DNA from: Papiliotrema nemorosa
Taxonomy: Eukaryota > Basidiomycota > Tremellomycetes > Tremellales > Rhynchogastremaceae
Assembly: GCA_032158125.1 (NCBI GenBank)
Contig: JASKOT010000011.1
Coordinates: 124,001 to 188,000, forward strand
Direction: 5' to 3'
Length of the DNA: 64,000 nt
The position numbers were made by a program, and so were the translations under genes. The notes beneath the pieces were generated by a model that was given only the letters and a program-made list of their open reading frames with translations, made no database searches and was not told where the DNA came from. Below, piece by piece: positions 14,401-25,721 of this stretch (positions are counted from its first letter, which is position 1; the number at the start of each line of letters is the position of its first letter).

Positions 14401-17400
14401 ACCGTCGGCTATGGCCCTGATGATTCTGCGCTTGCCGATACCGCTGCTTCCAGCTAGAATGACCAGCCAACCCATCTCAATCGACTTCAAAACAGACTCT
14501 GCTAGATCAAGGTGTTGATGCGGCAAAGTGGTACCAATGGTGGCATGTCCCGATGTCGAACGGGCTACCAGCGAATGACCGATTTGCAGATGTGAGGGCG
14601 TGAGGAATGGTGTCGGTCGAGTTGAGGAGGCATCGATCTCGAAGATCCGGTTGAAGAGCTCCGACACGGCAAGTCGGTCCCGAGCATTTCGGAAACGATG
14701 AATGTATACCAACCGCAGATGTTCAAGCGGGCTCGAGCTTCCTTCCAGACCATTCGGCGCGGAGAGCAGTGAGAACCACCGAAACAGATCACGCAAGTTG
14801 AACTCCCATGGACTACCCTCCATTCCGATGGTCCTTGACACCATTGTAGCTTCCCGGATCGCTTCGTTAAAGGTGATCATCTTCTTGACAATTTCCTCAT
14901 CCATGGGATGAATAGATTTGCAGATCATCAACAGATCTTCTGGTGTATGCTCTTGTAGATACACTTTGGTGAATCGATTGAGGAAACTTTTAGGTAATCC
15001 TTTTCTGCCACCTCCCTGTTGAAGCGGGTTCTGTGCCGCGAAGACTCTAAAGTCAGGATGTCGGTCGAACGATCGTCCTAGCTCCGGAATATAGACAGTT
15101 CCTCGATGATCCAGTACCGCGTTGAGACCCTCAAGTACAGTTTGTGAGGCTAGATTCATCTCGTCCAGCAAAACCCAGTCTCCCTTCTGCATTGCGTCAA
15201 GGAAAGCGGCATCTCGCCATTGAAATTCCCCTGCGGCGCCACCTTCGACCGGTAGATCCGAGCCGAACAGATCGATAAGATCGGTCTGATCTGACAGATT
15301 GATCCGTTGCAGATGATGTCCCGACATAGCCGCCAGGGCTGATACCAAGCTGGTTTTACCGACTCCGGGTGAACCTTCCAGCAGGATGGCTTTGGGCAAC
15401 TGACAACCTCTAAGCACTCGCATAGCGTTGAGAGCAGTCGTAGGTGCTTCAAGTCGGAATTGCACGTCCTGGGCTTCGAGTGATCCCCGTTGTATGCCGA
15501 AACCGCCGACACTGATAGTGGTCTCGTTGATACGTATCTCTGCTGTAGGTGTGTAGTTTGCCTGACCCCCAAGTGAGCTGGCGAGTCGAGAGAGCTCCGT
15601 CATGCAATCGTTTCGTAGGATCGCGACAGATGCAACTGACATGCCAGCGATCTGGGGAAGAGACTCCAAACCGTCCACAAGAACCAGCTGACCTCCATGA
15701 TGGTAGGCTTGCGCTATATCAAGCTGACCCTGTCGAATGATCATGTCCGCAAAATTGACCCAAGCGAGAATATCACGCAATCCAAGTCCAGCAGTATCGC
15801 CAACCCGTTGGCCGAACCAAGCAAAGAAGTCCAGGATGAGCGGTCCACAGGGCTCTAGCAACTTGTTCTGCCACGATTGGCCGATAATCTGGAGCAGGTC
15901 GCTCCTGTCGTCAAGAGGCGGGACCCAAATCTCCGTGAATCGATTTCGAAGTGCAGGTGATAGCTCCTTCTTTCCAAAGTCACCTCCCGGATTCATCGTA
16001 GCAACGACGTGGAAGTTGGAATGAGCGACCAGGGTTGCTTCATCGATATCCGTTCCTCCTTTCTCAGCGAGGACAAGCGTTCTCCCGGGCTCCAAGACAG
16101 AGTTGAGACGTTCCAAGACCGAGTCATCCGCCAGGGATACTTCGTCCAAGAGTAATAGGTCACCCTTCATCATAGCATGGACAAGAGGTCCGTCTGACCA
16201 TTCGAATAGTGCGCTGAAGGCCTTGATTTCTCGCTCGATAGCTCGGACCGCTTCGTGATCCATTTCGGGGTTTCTGAGCAAGTTCTGACAGATCGAAGCG
16301 AGCTCGTCGTCTGATGCCGAAGCAGGTATAGGTGCCAAAGCACTGAGAGCAGCGATGACCTTTGCCCGTCGTTCATGTCGGTTTCGAACGGGTCTTTGAC
16401 TTCCCAGCAAGTCCGCAGTCTCCATGTTCTGATGACAATTGACGCCTACCATGCGCTGAGCGAAAGCTGCAGAAACAACCTCGCATATAGAGGTCTTTCC
16501 ACAACCAGTCTCCCCTACCAGCAGCACGGGCTCATTGTGCGCCAGAGCGGAAGCGACCAGAGCAAATAGTCTTTGCATCGCGTTGGTCCAGACCATCGAA
16601 GCCGGTGGTACGGTATTGAACGATAAGCGCGCCAAGGCACTCGCAGAGGAGTCAAAGAGGCGATACATCGACGATTCGTCGATTGTGATTTTCATGATAT
16701 CCTCAATGACCGTCTTGATTACAGTCTTGTCCTCTGGTTGTCGTGCCCTTTCCGCTAGGAGCATGTAGCCGTCATTGGCGAGCTGTTCGTAGCCCACAGC
16801 TCCTCGTTCGGCCCATCGGAACAGGTCTCGCAACGTTGCGAAGGATGATTTGGACTCGAAGACTCGAGATGCCTGTCGTCGGTGTCTAAGCTCCTCGAAT
16901 ACCTGCACAATCTTCTTGGCGTATGAGGGGGCGACTTGACATCGCTGGCAGAGGATCGTCTCCAGCTCGTCCTTGGGCACATCATCAAAGTGTACCTCCA
17001 AGAATCGATTGCGGAAAGCTCTGGATAGTACCTTACGGCCGGCATATAATCCGGGAGGATTTTGCGTTGCAAACAGAATAAAGTTCGGGTGAGGTTTGAT
17101 AACCTCCTGAGTCTCCGGAATGACAAGTTCTCGATTATCGTCCAACAATCGGTTGAGTGCTTCAAGGACATCGGTGGGTGCCAAATTGAGCTCATCAAGC
17201 ACAATCCAATGACCTTGCCGGACAGCCGTGACGAGCAGACCTTCCTGGAAAACCAAATTTCCACTCTGAGGATCGGTAACGTACGTCCCAAGGTATTCCT
17301 GAATATCGGTGTGCTCGTGATTGTTGATTCGGACGAACCGATGTCCGGTTTGTTTGGCGAGGAATTCGACGGCACTTGTTTTTCCGGCTGATGTTGGCCC

Positions 17401-20400
17401 TTGAATGAGGACGGGATATCGATGCGTCAAGATGACTCGAGCGAGATCCGACAATTTGGCCTGGACCGATGGGGTGATAACGTATCGGTCTTCCACTGCG
17501 GGCGGAAGTGGACCATGTTTGAGCCAAAACGGGCCGAATCGAACATAGTCATCGGGATCAGCTCCAGTCGGGAGCGAGGGGATCTGCGACAAGACCGCTC
17601 GAGCATTTTTCATCGGTGACAAGAGGTACTTTTCGCAAACGGCATGAGCTTTTTGAGCAGAGTCGAGGTCTAGAGACATGGTAAACGCCATCAAGCAACC
17701 TTCCCAAAGACCACGTCGGAGGCCAAAGATTGGCGCCGTCTCTACCGCGAACATGAGGGCTCGAGCGAGAGTTCGCATACTGAAATGCGGAGCTGTATTC
17801 GAGCCATCCACAATCTCCTTGGTAGCTGACAGTCTTTTGAGCGTCGAGTACATCTCCACCACGTCCAGAATGACCGCTCGATCTCCAGCCGCCGCGTCAC
17901 CGAGGTATTGAGCGACAATAGTGGTGAGAGCTTCCCTGTCGTCATCCGGGGGCGGGACGTAGAGCTCGGTGAATCTAGCTCTAAGGTTTGGCGGTAGATC
18001 CTTCTTTCCCACATCGGTGGCTGGATTCATACACGCGAATAGGCGGAAGTCGGGATGTCGCGGAATGGGTTCAACATCTCCACGTTCTGTCAAGACGAGC
18101 GAGGCGGCAGTGCCTTCGAGCAGGGTAGATATAGCTTCTAGCGTCTCTTGCGATGCCAGATTGACCTCGTCCAGTAGGAGCCTGTTTCTCAGTCAAGGTG
18201 CACGGAATGCCGACTTACCATTCTCCTTCCCTCAGAGCCTTGACCAGCGGTCCTTCGACAAACGAAAACACAAGCTTGCTCTTCATCTTGACATGGTGCA
18301 AGTCAAAGTCGGCGATGTCCACCAGCAGAGATTGCCATTGCAATCCAGCTTTGGTGACCTTGCTGTTGACTTTTCGTCGTTTCCTAGGGGACGAGTCGCC
18401 GTTTGAAGGTTGTTCACTATAGAATCAGCGGGTTCTGCCCAGAATGTGCGACGCGACCTACTCCTTCTTCGTGAGCTTGTCCACCGCCCGTCGGGCGGAA
18501 GACGCCCATAACTCGGCCAGCCTTGCCCATTTACGACCAGCAAGGGCCTTTGAAGCGGCTTCGAGGTACGCTCCATTCTGAGCCTTGGCCATAGAGAAAG
18601 TCTCGGTAAAGAGCTGTTGCCACTGAGTTTGCAGTACACGGGCTGCGACCCCAGCATCTATCGGCTTGAAACCACCGAGAAGATCGCTGCTTTCGGTCTG
18701 GGTTGACAAGTTGAGCGCAGTGAGCGGTTTGCGGCATATCGTGGCGATGTGTTGCACTGCTGTGGTCTTCCCTGTACCAGTCTCACCGACCAGAAGCGTC
18801 GGCTCGCCCATTGAAGCAGTGGCGGCGATGCGCTCTAGCAGGACCAAAGAAGGCTTGGTCATAGCGAACGGACGAGAATCTGTCTGTCGCTGACGTCGAG
18901 ACGAGGGGAATATTGGCATGCTGGACCTTCCCACGCGAAGTTGCTTTGACGACGACGATATCTCGAGAGCAGGTCGACGAGTGTCGAGCAGGGCGAAAGC
19001 TCTCTCCTCGTCCATTCCTATATGCTCGGCTACGACACGAATCATGCTGGCCCGTTTCTCCAATGACGACGATCTGGCGTCGAACCACGCCATGAAGGTG
19101 TCTGCAGCTTCGAGAAGGATCTCATCTTGTAGTACCGGATTGGCAAAAGGTCCGCTTGGATTGCTCTCCAGTGCTGCAAGCACAGCCGCCGAGGGGAGGT
19201 TCCTATCAATACGAGCACACCATTTTTCGAGATCTCTCAGACCGATATCCCTCCCTTTGACCGGTCCCCCGATATTGGATAATGGTCGAAGGAGCTGCCA
19301 AATCGTCACCAGCGTCTTCGTGGCGCTCTGCGGTATCCTTGGAAAGCTTGCAGAGAGAATCGCAAGGATATCTTCATCGGTCGGCGCATCGAGAACGACC
19401 TCGGTAAAGTTGTGGTGACCAAAGAAGCTGGGTGGGACGATATCTGACCGGATTGTTCTCGTTGCGAACATTGCAAAACCCGATCCTGCCTCGATCTCAT
19501 CTCGTCCAGGTACAGCTAATCGACCTCGTCGTCCTGATCGTCCAGGTCGTAGAGATCGAGCTAGACCCGCGACCGTGACCAGCATTTCGGTACTTGCTCG
19601 GTCGATATCGTCAAAGACCACCCATCGACCTGCTCTCACAGCCTTGGCTAAAGCTCCTTCCATCCATTCGAAAGTGCCGGGTTTGGTTGGGGAAGAGACA
19701 TATGTCCCTATCAAGCTTTTCACATCAATGGTAGTGTCGGCCAAGGGGATGGTCAGGATCCGGTTGGTGGGTTGTTGAGTGGGGTAGATTTGGGATGAGA
19801 GGTAGTGCAAAATGTGTGTCTTGCCGGAAGAAGGGGTTGAGGTGAAGAGTGTGGGTACACCGAGTTGCAATAACGGTATGATGTCTCGCAATGCCGAGGT
19901 CGCAGCGGAAGTCGCCACGTGTTGTATGGAAGTGGTCGTGGTCACAGGAGTTGCGCGGAGCAGAATGGTGTCAGCGATGAGGGCGATTCGAGGTGTCAAG
20001 TCGGATGGAGTGAGGCACAATGAGGAAGACTCTTGCATTTCGACGGCAGGAGTGTCTGCTCGATCTGAAGGTAAGTTTCCCCATGATCAAGATTCAACAA
20101 AATGGCTCACAAAGGTCGACTCGTTGGGCTTCTCGGGCAGGGAACAGCCATCCATCGATGATCGTCCTTTTGAATGTGACACCAGTATCATCCCGGATTG
20201 ACTCCCAGCCGAAAGCAACAGGGCAATCGACCTCATCGACCTTTCCTATGCTCTCCAGCTCGACTTCCATCCATTTCTGTTCGCTCCATTGTCGGGCTCT
20301 ACTGAGCGCCTGGATAGCAAGGAGCCGGACTCCTGTATCCGGATGTTGAGATCGGAGCAGGTGTAAGGTATCGAGAGACCACTCATTTCGTTTAGCAATG

Positions 20401-21006
20401 TTTGGATCCGCGATGAGTAGTCGGTTATAAGCGAGCAGAAGGTCGTGCAACCGGTATGTGACGGCATTATGGAACTCTTGAGACTGAATGTGAGCCAGAG
20501 GGGAAGCTTGGAATGGCGAGACGGAGATGAAGGCGTCAATGAAGCTATGCGTTAGCAATCTCGAAAATGAACAGCAGGCGGACACACCTCCAGAGATCCG
20601 GACGTATGTCTGCCAAGCTGGCAACGATGGACAGTCGGCTCTCCCATATCTCGACAGATATACTCGAAGTGTCATTTAGCCATATTGAAAGTAGCTGCAA
20701 TAGGATGGGTCCACAATGCCGTATGACGATCGGTGCGGTCGAAGGTTGTGACAAAAGGTTGGAAAGAGAGCGTGAGATCCTCATACTCGAAAGGTCATGG
20801 TTTGTGGGATCGTAGATAGCCGAGATGATGCAGTCATCGATGCCTATAGATGCAGCCTCTTGTGCTGATGTCGCTCCAGAGTCCCTGTATATACTCCTGC
20901 AGGCTGAGAGCAGGTCAAAGGTCAAGGGTGAACCGGAGGACGGAAAAGACGAGGGCCTCGTTGAGGGACCAGCTTCCGCCTCCATGATCGCGTCCTGTTC
21001 TGTCAT
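5475..21006 (-). CDS. MDN1: Midasin/Rea1, six-AAA+ ribosome-assembly ATPase
   Basis: Midasin is the giant dynein-like AAA+ ATPase that strips Ytm1 and Rsa4 from pre-60S particles. The spliced gene encodes roughly 4,900 residues, the usual size. From ATG at 21006 I see an N-terminal region, then six AAA+ modules with Walker A motifs: TPSSGKT (~19.8 kb), GETGTGKTT (~18.8 kb), GPTSAGKTS (~17.4 kb), GETGCGKTS (~16.5 kb), GSPGVGKTS (~15.3 kb) and GSSGIGKRR (~14.4 kb). Walker B VLDELNLA, LLDEVSLA and LLDEMNLA are intact in modules 3-5, while module 6 reads YLISNANL and looks degenerate. A long helical linker (13.4-8.6 kb) leads to a very acidic segment and a C-terminal MIDAS/vWA domain with DDSRS near 6150. 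There are some 15 short introns, clustered at 12-13.4 kb. The gene shares its promoter region with PSF3. Confidence 0.96.
6400..8150 (-). repeat. Asp/Glu-rich low-complexity segment of midasin
   Basis: Over about 550 codons the MDN1 product is dominated by Glu and Asp with Gln, Lys and Gly (for example EGEEEEEGDDEGNKDEDD). This is the flexible D/E-rich tail that lets the MIDAS domain swing between the ATPase ring and its substrates in known midasins. The DNA is correspondingly skewed (TTC/CTT/ATC runs on the + strand), which creates a 208-codon open antisense frame at 7236-7862 that I regard as a shadow. Confidence 0.9.
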
Positions 21007-21177
21007 CTTCCTCCTTCTCCTTGACAGCCAGGATCGAGCGACGAAGAGGTTTGTGTAGAGGGGTAGGGGTCGACTTGGAGATCAGACCCACTCAGACCTG
21101 GCAAACTTCCAAAATACTGCCCGCCCTCCACTCTTTGCTTCGGTCATCGCCGCTTTTGGGTGAGTTTCGGATCCGAG

Positions 21178-21183
21178 ACGCGT
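21178..21183. promoter_or_regulatory. MluI cell-cycle box upstream of PSF3
   Basis: ACGCGT sits inside the 8-base palindrome GACGCGTC, 66-71 bp before the PSF3 ATG in the 242-bp gap shared with MDN1. ACGCGT is the binding site of the fungal G1/S factor MBF (Mbp1/Swi6, Cdc10 complexes). The thymidylate synthase and PRI2 genes in this window have the same motif at a similar distance. Confidence 0.65.
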
Positions 21184-21248
21184 CAAAGGTAGTTCATGTT
21201 TGTGCAGTGCAAGAGGTTACATGCAACGAGGGACAACTGTGAGAGGAG

Positions 21249-22072
21249 ATGGACGACGAATATTACAGCTTGCAGTCGATCTTGGCGGACAATCATGTAG
21301 GTGGCAACACATCAAAAGCGAGTTTAATCCACAGAAACTATCTTGCAGCTTCACGCTCGATGTACCGGGATTGGGATACCTAGAGGGAGGCACAGAAGAG
21401 AACGTATGTGCTTTTGCTGTCCTCCGACTTGGACTGACGCGTCTTAGATACATCAAAATGCCAAACTTGAGCTCCCATTCTGGCTCGCACAGACCCTCTC
21501 GCTAAAGTAAGGTGAAAGGTGTAAATGACAGCTGACCCATAGCGAGTTCACAACGTTCCCACTTCCTCCACCATATGCCAACCGTGTCAAATCAGCTTTG
21601 AATGCTTCGGCACCAGCGGTGAAACTGTCTCATCTAGTGGGGAACAATGGCTGGTGGTACAGATGGGGAAGGAGGATAGCAGACGTGTAAGTTGAAGCCT
21701 TCCTGGGCTCTGTCGCGGCGCTCACGAATAGTCTGGACGATCAGCCGCAAGCCGAGTTGTTGTCGATGTTGCTGAAAGTGAGTCATATCAGAGCACCCGA
21801 GCTGACCATAGTCATTCCTTGCTCGTTTGCCATCTTTACAAGATTTGTCCGCCCATCACGCTTCCTCGGATCATTCCGTACCCGAAGGAGGACCAGGGAC
21901 TGGAGAAATGTTCAAAGAGGGCATGGAGGCCGAGGAGAGGGAGTGTGAGCCCTTCATGATCTCTGATAAACATCAGTCTGACTCAGCAGTATTTGTCATT
22001 GGTCAAGAAAGCGGCAGGATGGTCAAGGCGTGGTATGATTCTGATGGGACAAGACGAGCTGGAAGGCGGTGA
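21249..22072 (+). CDS. PSF3: GINS complex subunit Psf3
   Basis: Psf3 is one of four GINS subunits; GINS with Cdc45 and Mcm2-7 forms the replicative CMG helicase. Seven exons (21249-21296, 21335-21403, 21448-21506, 21543-21686, 21732-21777, 21812-21944, 21987-22072) join to exactly 585 nt, 194 residues. The product starts MDDEYYSLQSILADN and contains LDVPGLGYLEGGTEEN and KLELPFWLAQTLSL, both diagnostic of Psf3. It ends with a helical region, ERESVFVIGQESGRMVKAW. The introns are tiny (34-45 nt), and six interrupt an 824-bp gene. The ATG is the first one after the MCB site. The gene is divergent from MDN1. Confidence 0.93.
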
Positions 22073-22418
22073 GGCGGGGTCTGCAGGCGGTCTACCTCCG
22101 TACGTTGTAGCATACGATCACATCTTCTCTCCAATGTATCATGCATCGCATCTGACTCCATGTGGAGGTGCTAGCCAAGCCACGCTCAAAGCTGAATAAT
22201 GATCTAATCATTCCACAGGTACCTCTAGGATCTAGCCGCTGAGATGACTATCAACGGAGGCTCCGTCGATCCCACCAGCTGACTCATCTGGATTCTCCGT
22301 CTTCCGTATATATACCGCTGTCACAGCTCTCATCAGGCGATACATAGGCTCTTCCACTATCGCGCAACCAAAACTCACTCGAATATCAGCATCCAACAAT
22401 CCCAACTCATCCCAAACC
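22073..22418. other. Intergenic PSF3 to epimerase-like gene
   Basis: This 346-bp gap holds the PSF3 3' end and the promoter of the downstream epimerase-like gene, including a TATATATA element at 22307-22314. No gene is visible. Confidence 0.7.
22307..22314 (+). promoter_or_regulatory. TATA box of the epimerase-like gene
   Basis: TATATATA lies 105-112 bp upstream of the ATG at 22419, a usual distance in fungi. It stands out in a ~50% GC gap. Confidence 0.55.
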
Positions 22419-23484
22419 ATGAAGGTCATCGTATTCGGGGCAAGCGGGTTCATCGGATCCTCCGTGGCTCAATCGTTCTCTCGAGCCGGACACATTACAT
22501 ACGGTCAATCTCGTTCGAGCTCAAACGCAAAGTCTTTCGCAGCAGACGAGATCATTCCTTTAATCTGTGATCCACTCACCGAGGAAGGTCGTCAAATTTG
22601 GGGTCCTATCGCTGAGACTGCCGATGTGTGTAAGTGGTGTCCTCTACCCGCAGGAGATTCGATATTGATCATTAGTGGTGGACTGCACAGCGACAAAAGG
22701 AGCCGATAAAGCATTGACGATAGTCAGTCATTTTAAAAAGCTCATTTCCAAAAGACCGGCAGGATCACCTCGACCTACGTATATCTACACTGGGGGACTA
22801 TGGTCTTGGACCACAGAAGGTCATGGGCTAGACTCGTGGACTGATGAGCGACAAGGACGGACAGAGGTCAATACGAATGTGATATGGAGAAAAGATGTCG
22901 AGAACCCGGTTCTAGCTTGTAAGTCGTTGCATTACTCGGACGTGAGCGCGACTGATGACAAGCCGAAGAGTTCAACGGTGTGGTCATCCGTCCACCGATG
23001 CTCTACGGACGAGGCGGTTCATTCGTAGCTTACTTTATACTTAATGCCGCGTATGAGGCCGCGAAGAAAGGAGAAACGTTTGAGACGCTGGTCAGGGAGG
23101 ATACACGATGGCAGACGATTCATCAGGATGATCTCGGGGAGGCATACCTTAAAGTCGCCGAAGTCGTACGTACAGAAACCCTCGATCCCTTGAGTCAGAG
23201 CTGATGGGCAGGGACATCTAGCTCGCGGGCAGACATTCCTGGCTGCCAATCCACAAACAGAACGATTGACCGATATACTCGATGCTGTGGTTCGAGTCTC
23301 TGGTGCCAAAGGCTGGAAAGCAAAAGAAGCCAAAGAGCCACTGGAGAAGGCCTGGGTGTCGACATTGCATGCCCATCCAACCTTGTTGACTGCTTTGACA
23401 GGCTGGAGGCCCAAGAAGCTGAGTCTCGTTGATGGAATGGATGTCTACTGGCAGGCCTACCTCGCCAGCCGAGAAGTCAGGTAG
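22419..23484 (+). CDS. NAD(P)-binding epimerase/dehydratase-like (atypical SDR) protein
   Basis: The N terminus MKVIVFGASGFIG has the GxxGxxG-type dinucleotide-binding loop of extended short-chain dehydrogenases. Downstream exons read IYTGGLWSW, VVIRPPMLYGRGGSF and WQTIHQDDLGEAYLKVAE, which match NAD-dependent epimerase/NmrA-type proteins. I see introns near 22625-22675, 22920-22970 and 23165-23220, each with clear GT..AG ends, and a predicted product of about 305 residues. The usual YxxxK catalytic pair is not obvious, so it could be an atypical SDR with a binding or regulatory role; the substrate cannot be told. It has a TATA box and converges on PWP1 with 97 bp between stop codons. Confidence 0.8.
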
Positions 23485-23580
23485 TCAAGGCGTTTAGCTT
23501 TCTGGCGGCTCTCTGAATCTCGTGAGCGAGTTCGAGTAAGAGTTGGCGTGGCATGCATTGCAACATCCCACATTCGTAAT

Positions 23581-25485
23581 CTATTGCTCGTCGTCAGACA
23601 CGTCCTCATCTTCATCTTGGATCCCGACGATCCCTCCACCCTTCTTGATCTCCCCCAGCTCTCGTCCATGTCGCCGCAGCCTCTCGCCGAAAGCCTTCCT
23701 TGCTCCAGCGTTTGAAGCAATGTCCCAAATTTGAACAGTCGCCTTGGAACCAGCAGCAGCGACGGTGAGGGGTGTCTCTGGATCAGGGCTGAATCGAGCA
23801 GTGAAGATCTTGCCCTAGAAGTCAGCACAGCTAACCCAACAGAGTCATGACGCACCAAACCCAGATCTCTACTGGTGACCAAGCTGATTTCCCTTTTCCT
23901 CCCCTTGATCCCTTCAGTCTCCTCGTCCAACACATTCCAAACCTTGACGTTCTTGTCCATTCCTCCAGTGACGATACAACCTCGGATGTGAGGATTGATA
24001 TCCAGCGCAGAGGCAGCCCCATCATGTGCCGACAAGGTGTATTTGGGCTGAGCGGTGGATAATGATCCTAGACCATTCTTGAGTGGCTCAGCGCCATTTG
24101 GTAATGTCCTCGAATCGTATGCAAGTATCAGACCATTCTCCAAAGACACCTGGAATTAGCACTGGCCTTATCTTTCCACTAAGAACTCACAAAGAACGAA
24201 GTAGGCTCCCAAGGATCCCATCTGACACACTCGACATCGCTTCCCACTTTGATCCCGATTCCTTCGTTGACCGCCCTAGAATCCCATACCTTGACCACCC
24301 TATCGAAACCCGCACTCAAGACCGCCTTGTCCAGCCCTGCACCACTTGAGCTCTTGTTCCACTCCACGGCCTGGATCTTCTCTCCGCCATGCACATTGTC
24401 CCAGCTCGTCACCGCCGCCATTGGGCTCTCCCTGGTCAAGTCCCACAGTTTTATCGTAGCATCGGCCGAACCTGACAATAGCAAATGTCGATGATTTGGT
24501 GTCCATGATAACGAAAGAACAGGTTGAACATGGTAATTCGGGTCAGCGACAACCTGTCTCCTCTTCTTCTTCCCTGTTCCTTTCGCTTTTAACTCTGGCT
24601 TTTCAAGACTTGGGCTAGGGCCAAGGATAGCATGCGGATAAAGTCCGTCGACCAAATCTGCGTCCCAGATCTCAATGGTCGGGTCGAAAGAACCTACAGC
24701 GACGTAGCTGCCAGAGGTGGAGGGCGCGGACGGGTTGAAGTCGAGCCATTCGACACAGAGGGGGAAAGAAGGGAGCATGAGATCGTGGTGGACGTAGAGG
24801 TTTTCTTCGGGTTCGTCATAAACGTGAAAGTCCAACGCGGAAAGGTCAGAAGTTGTTCGGGCGGTGATCAACATCGAGTCTGTCGGTCGAAGCTCAAGCT
24901 CGTCTCTCTCCTCATCTTCGTCGTCCTGCACATCAGCATCCTTCCCCAATGATCTCGGCGCACCTCTTTCAGTGTAATATAAGGATCCTCATTGTTGTCT
25001 CTGTAAAATTGCAACCCCTTGACATTGGCAAACGCGCCCATGGCTGCCTGTCAGCGCTCATGACCCGTGTCAAGTAGGAGAATTGGCTCACCGACTCCTC
25101 CCGACTCTTCCTCATCATACTCGTCCATCTTGAATGCCGACATATCGCTGGGATCTGAAGATTTGACCTTTGGCTTGTTCTCGTCCTCGTCCATCTTGAC
25201 ATCATCATCGCCGTCCGCTTCATCGTCTTCAGATTCATCATTCTCATCTTCATTGACACTGTTGTCAGCACGACCATGCGACCAGCCCATCCGCACTCAC
25301 TCCTCCCATTCCCCTCCCTCGACGTCCAGACCCTCCATCTCCTCCCTCAGCTTCTCCAAGACACCCGGTCCCCCCAATTTCCCAACTCGCTCAATCTCGT
25401 CCTCATCCAGGGTATACTTTTTTGGGTGTAAAGCTGCTTTGCCTCGCGGTACCCAGACCAAGGAGGATATCAGTGTTCCTGACAT
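23581..25485 (-). CDS. PWP1: Periodic tryptophan protein 1, WD40 ribosome-biogenesis factor
   Basis: Pwp1 is a nucleolar WD-repeat protein needed for 25S/5.8S rRNA maturation in pre-60S particles. The start MSGTLISSLVWVPRGKAA matches the family's conserved SxxWVPRG beginning, followed by YTLDEDEIERV. An acidic insert of Asp/Glu residues follows (around 25.1-25.25 kb). The WD repeats then read IEIWDADLVDG, ATIKLWDL, RVVKVWDSRA, KNVKVWNVLDEE and ATVQIWDIA. The tail DEDEDVSDDEQ is acidic. The start at 25485 is chosen over upstream in-frame codons because conservation begins there. At least five short introns are present. It is divergent from SIN1 across 236 bp. Confidence 0.93.
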
Positions 25486-25721
25486 GGTTGATGTAGTGAG
25501 TGTGACAATGCCAGCAAGAATCTCCAAAATATCAGAAATATTTGCCCGACACGGTGCGGGGGTCACGTGGTTTCAATGCACAATGCCCCGCGTTTCAGGT
25601 TGGACATGATCGACCATACCCAATACACATTCTCATCTCTTCTTACCTTGTCGTCGAGGCCAGCCATACACTAGACGGCGCAACACTAGCCAGGGATGAT
25701 CATCAGGTATACACATTCACC

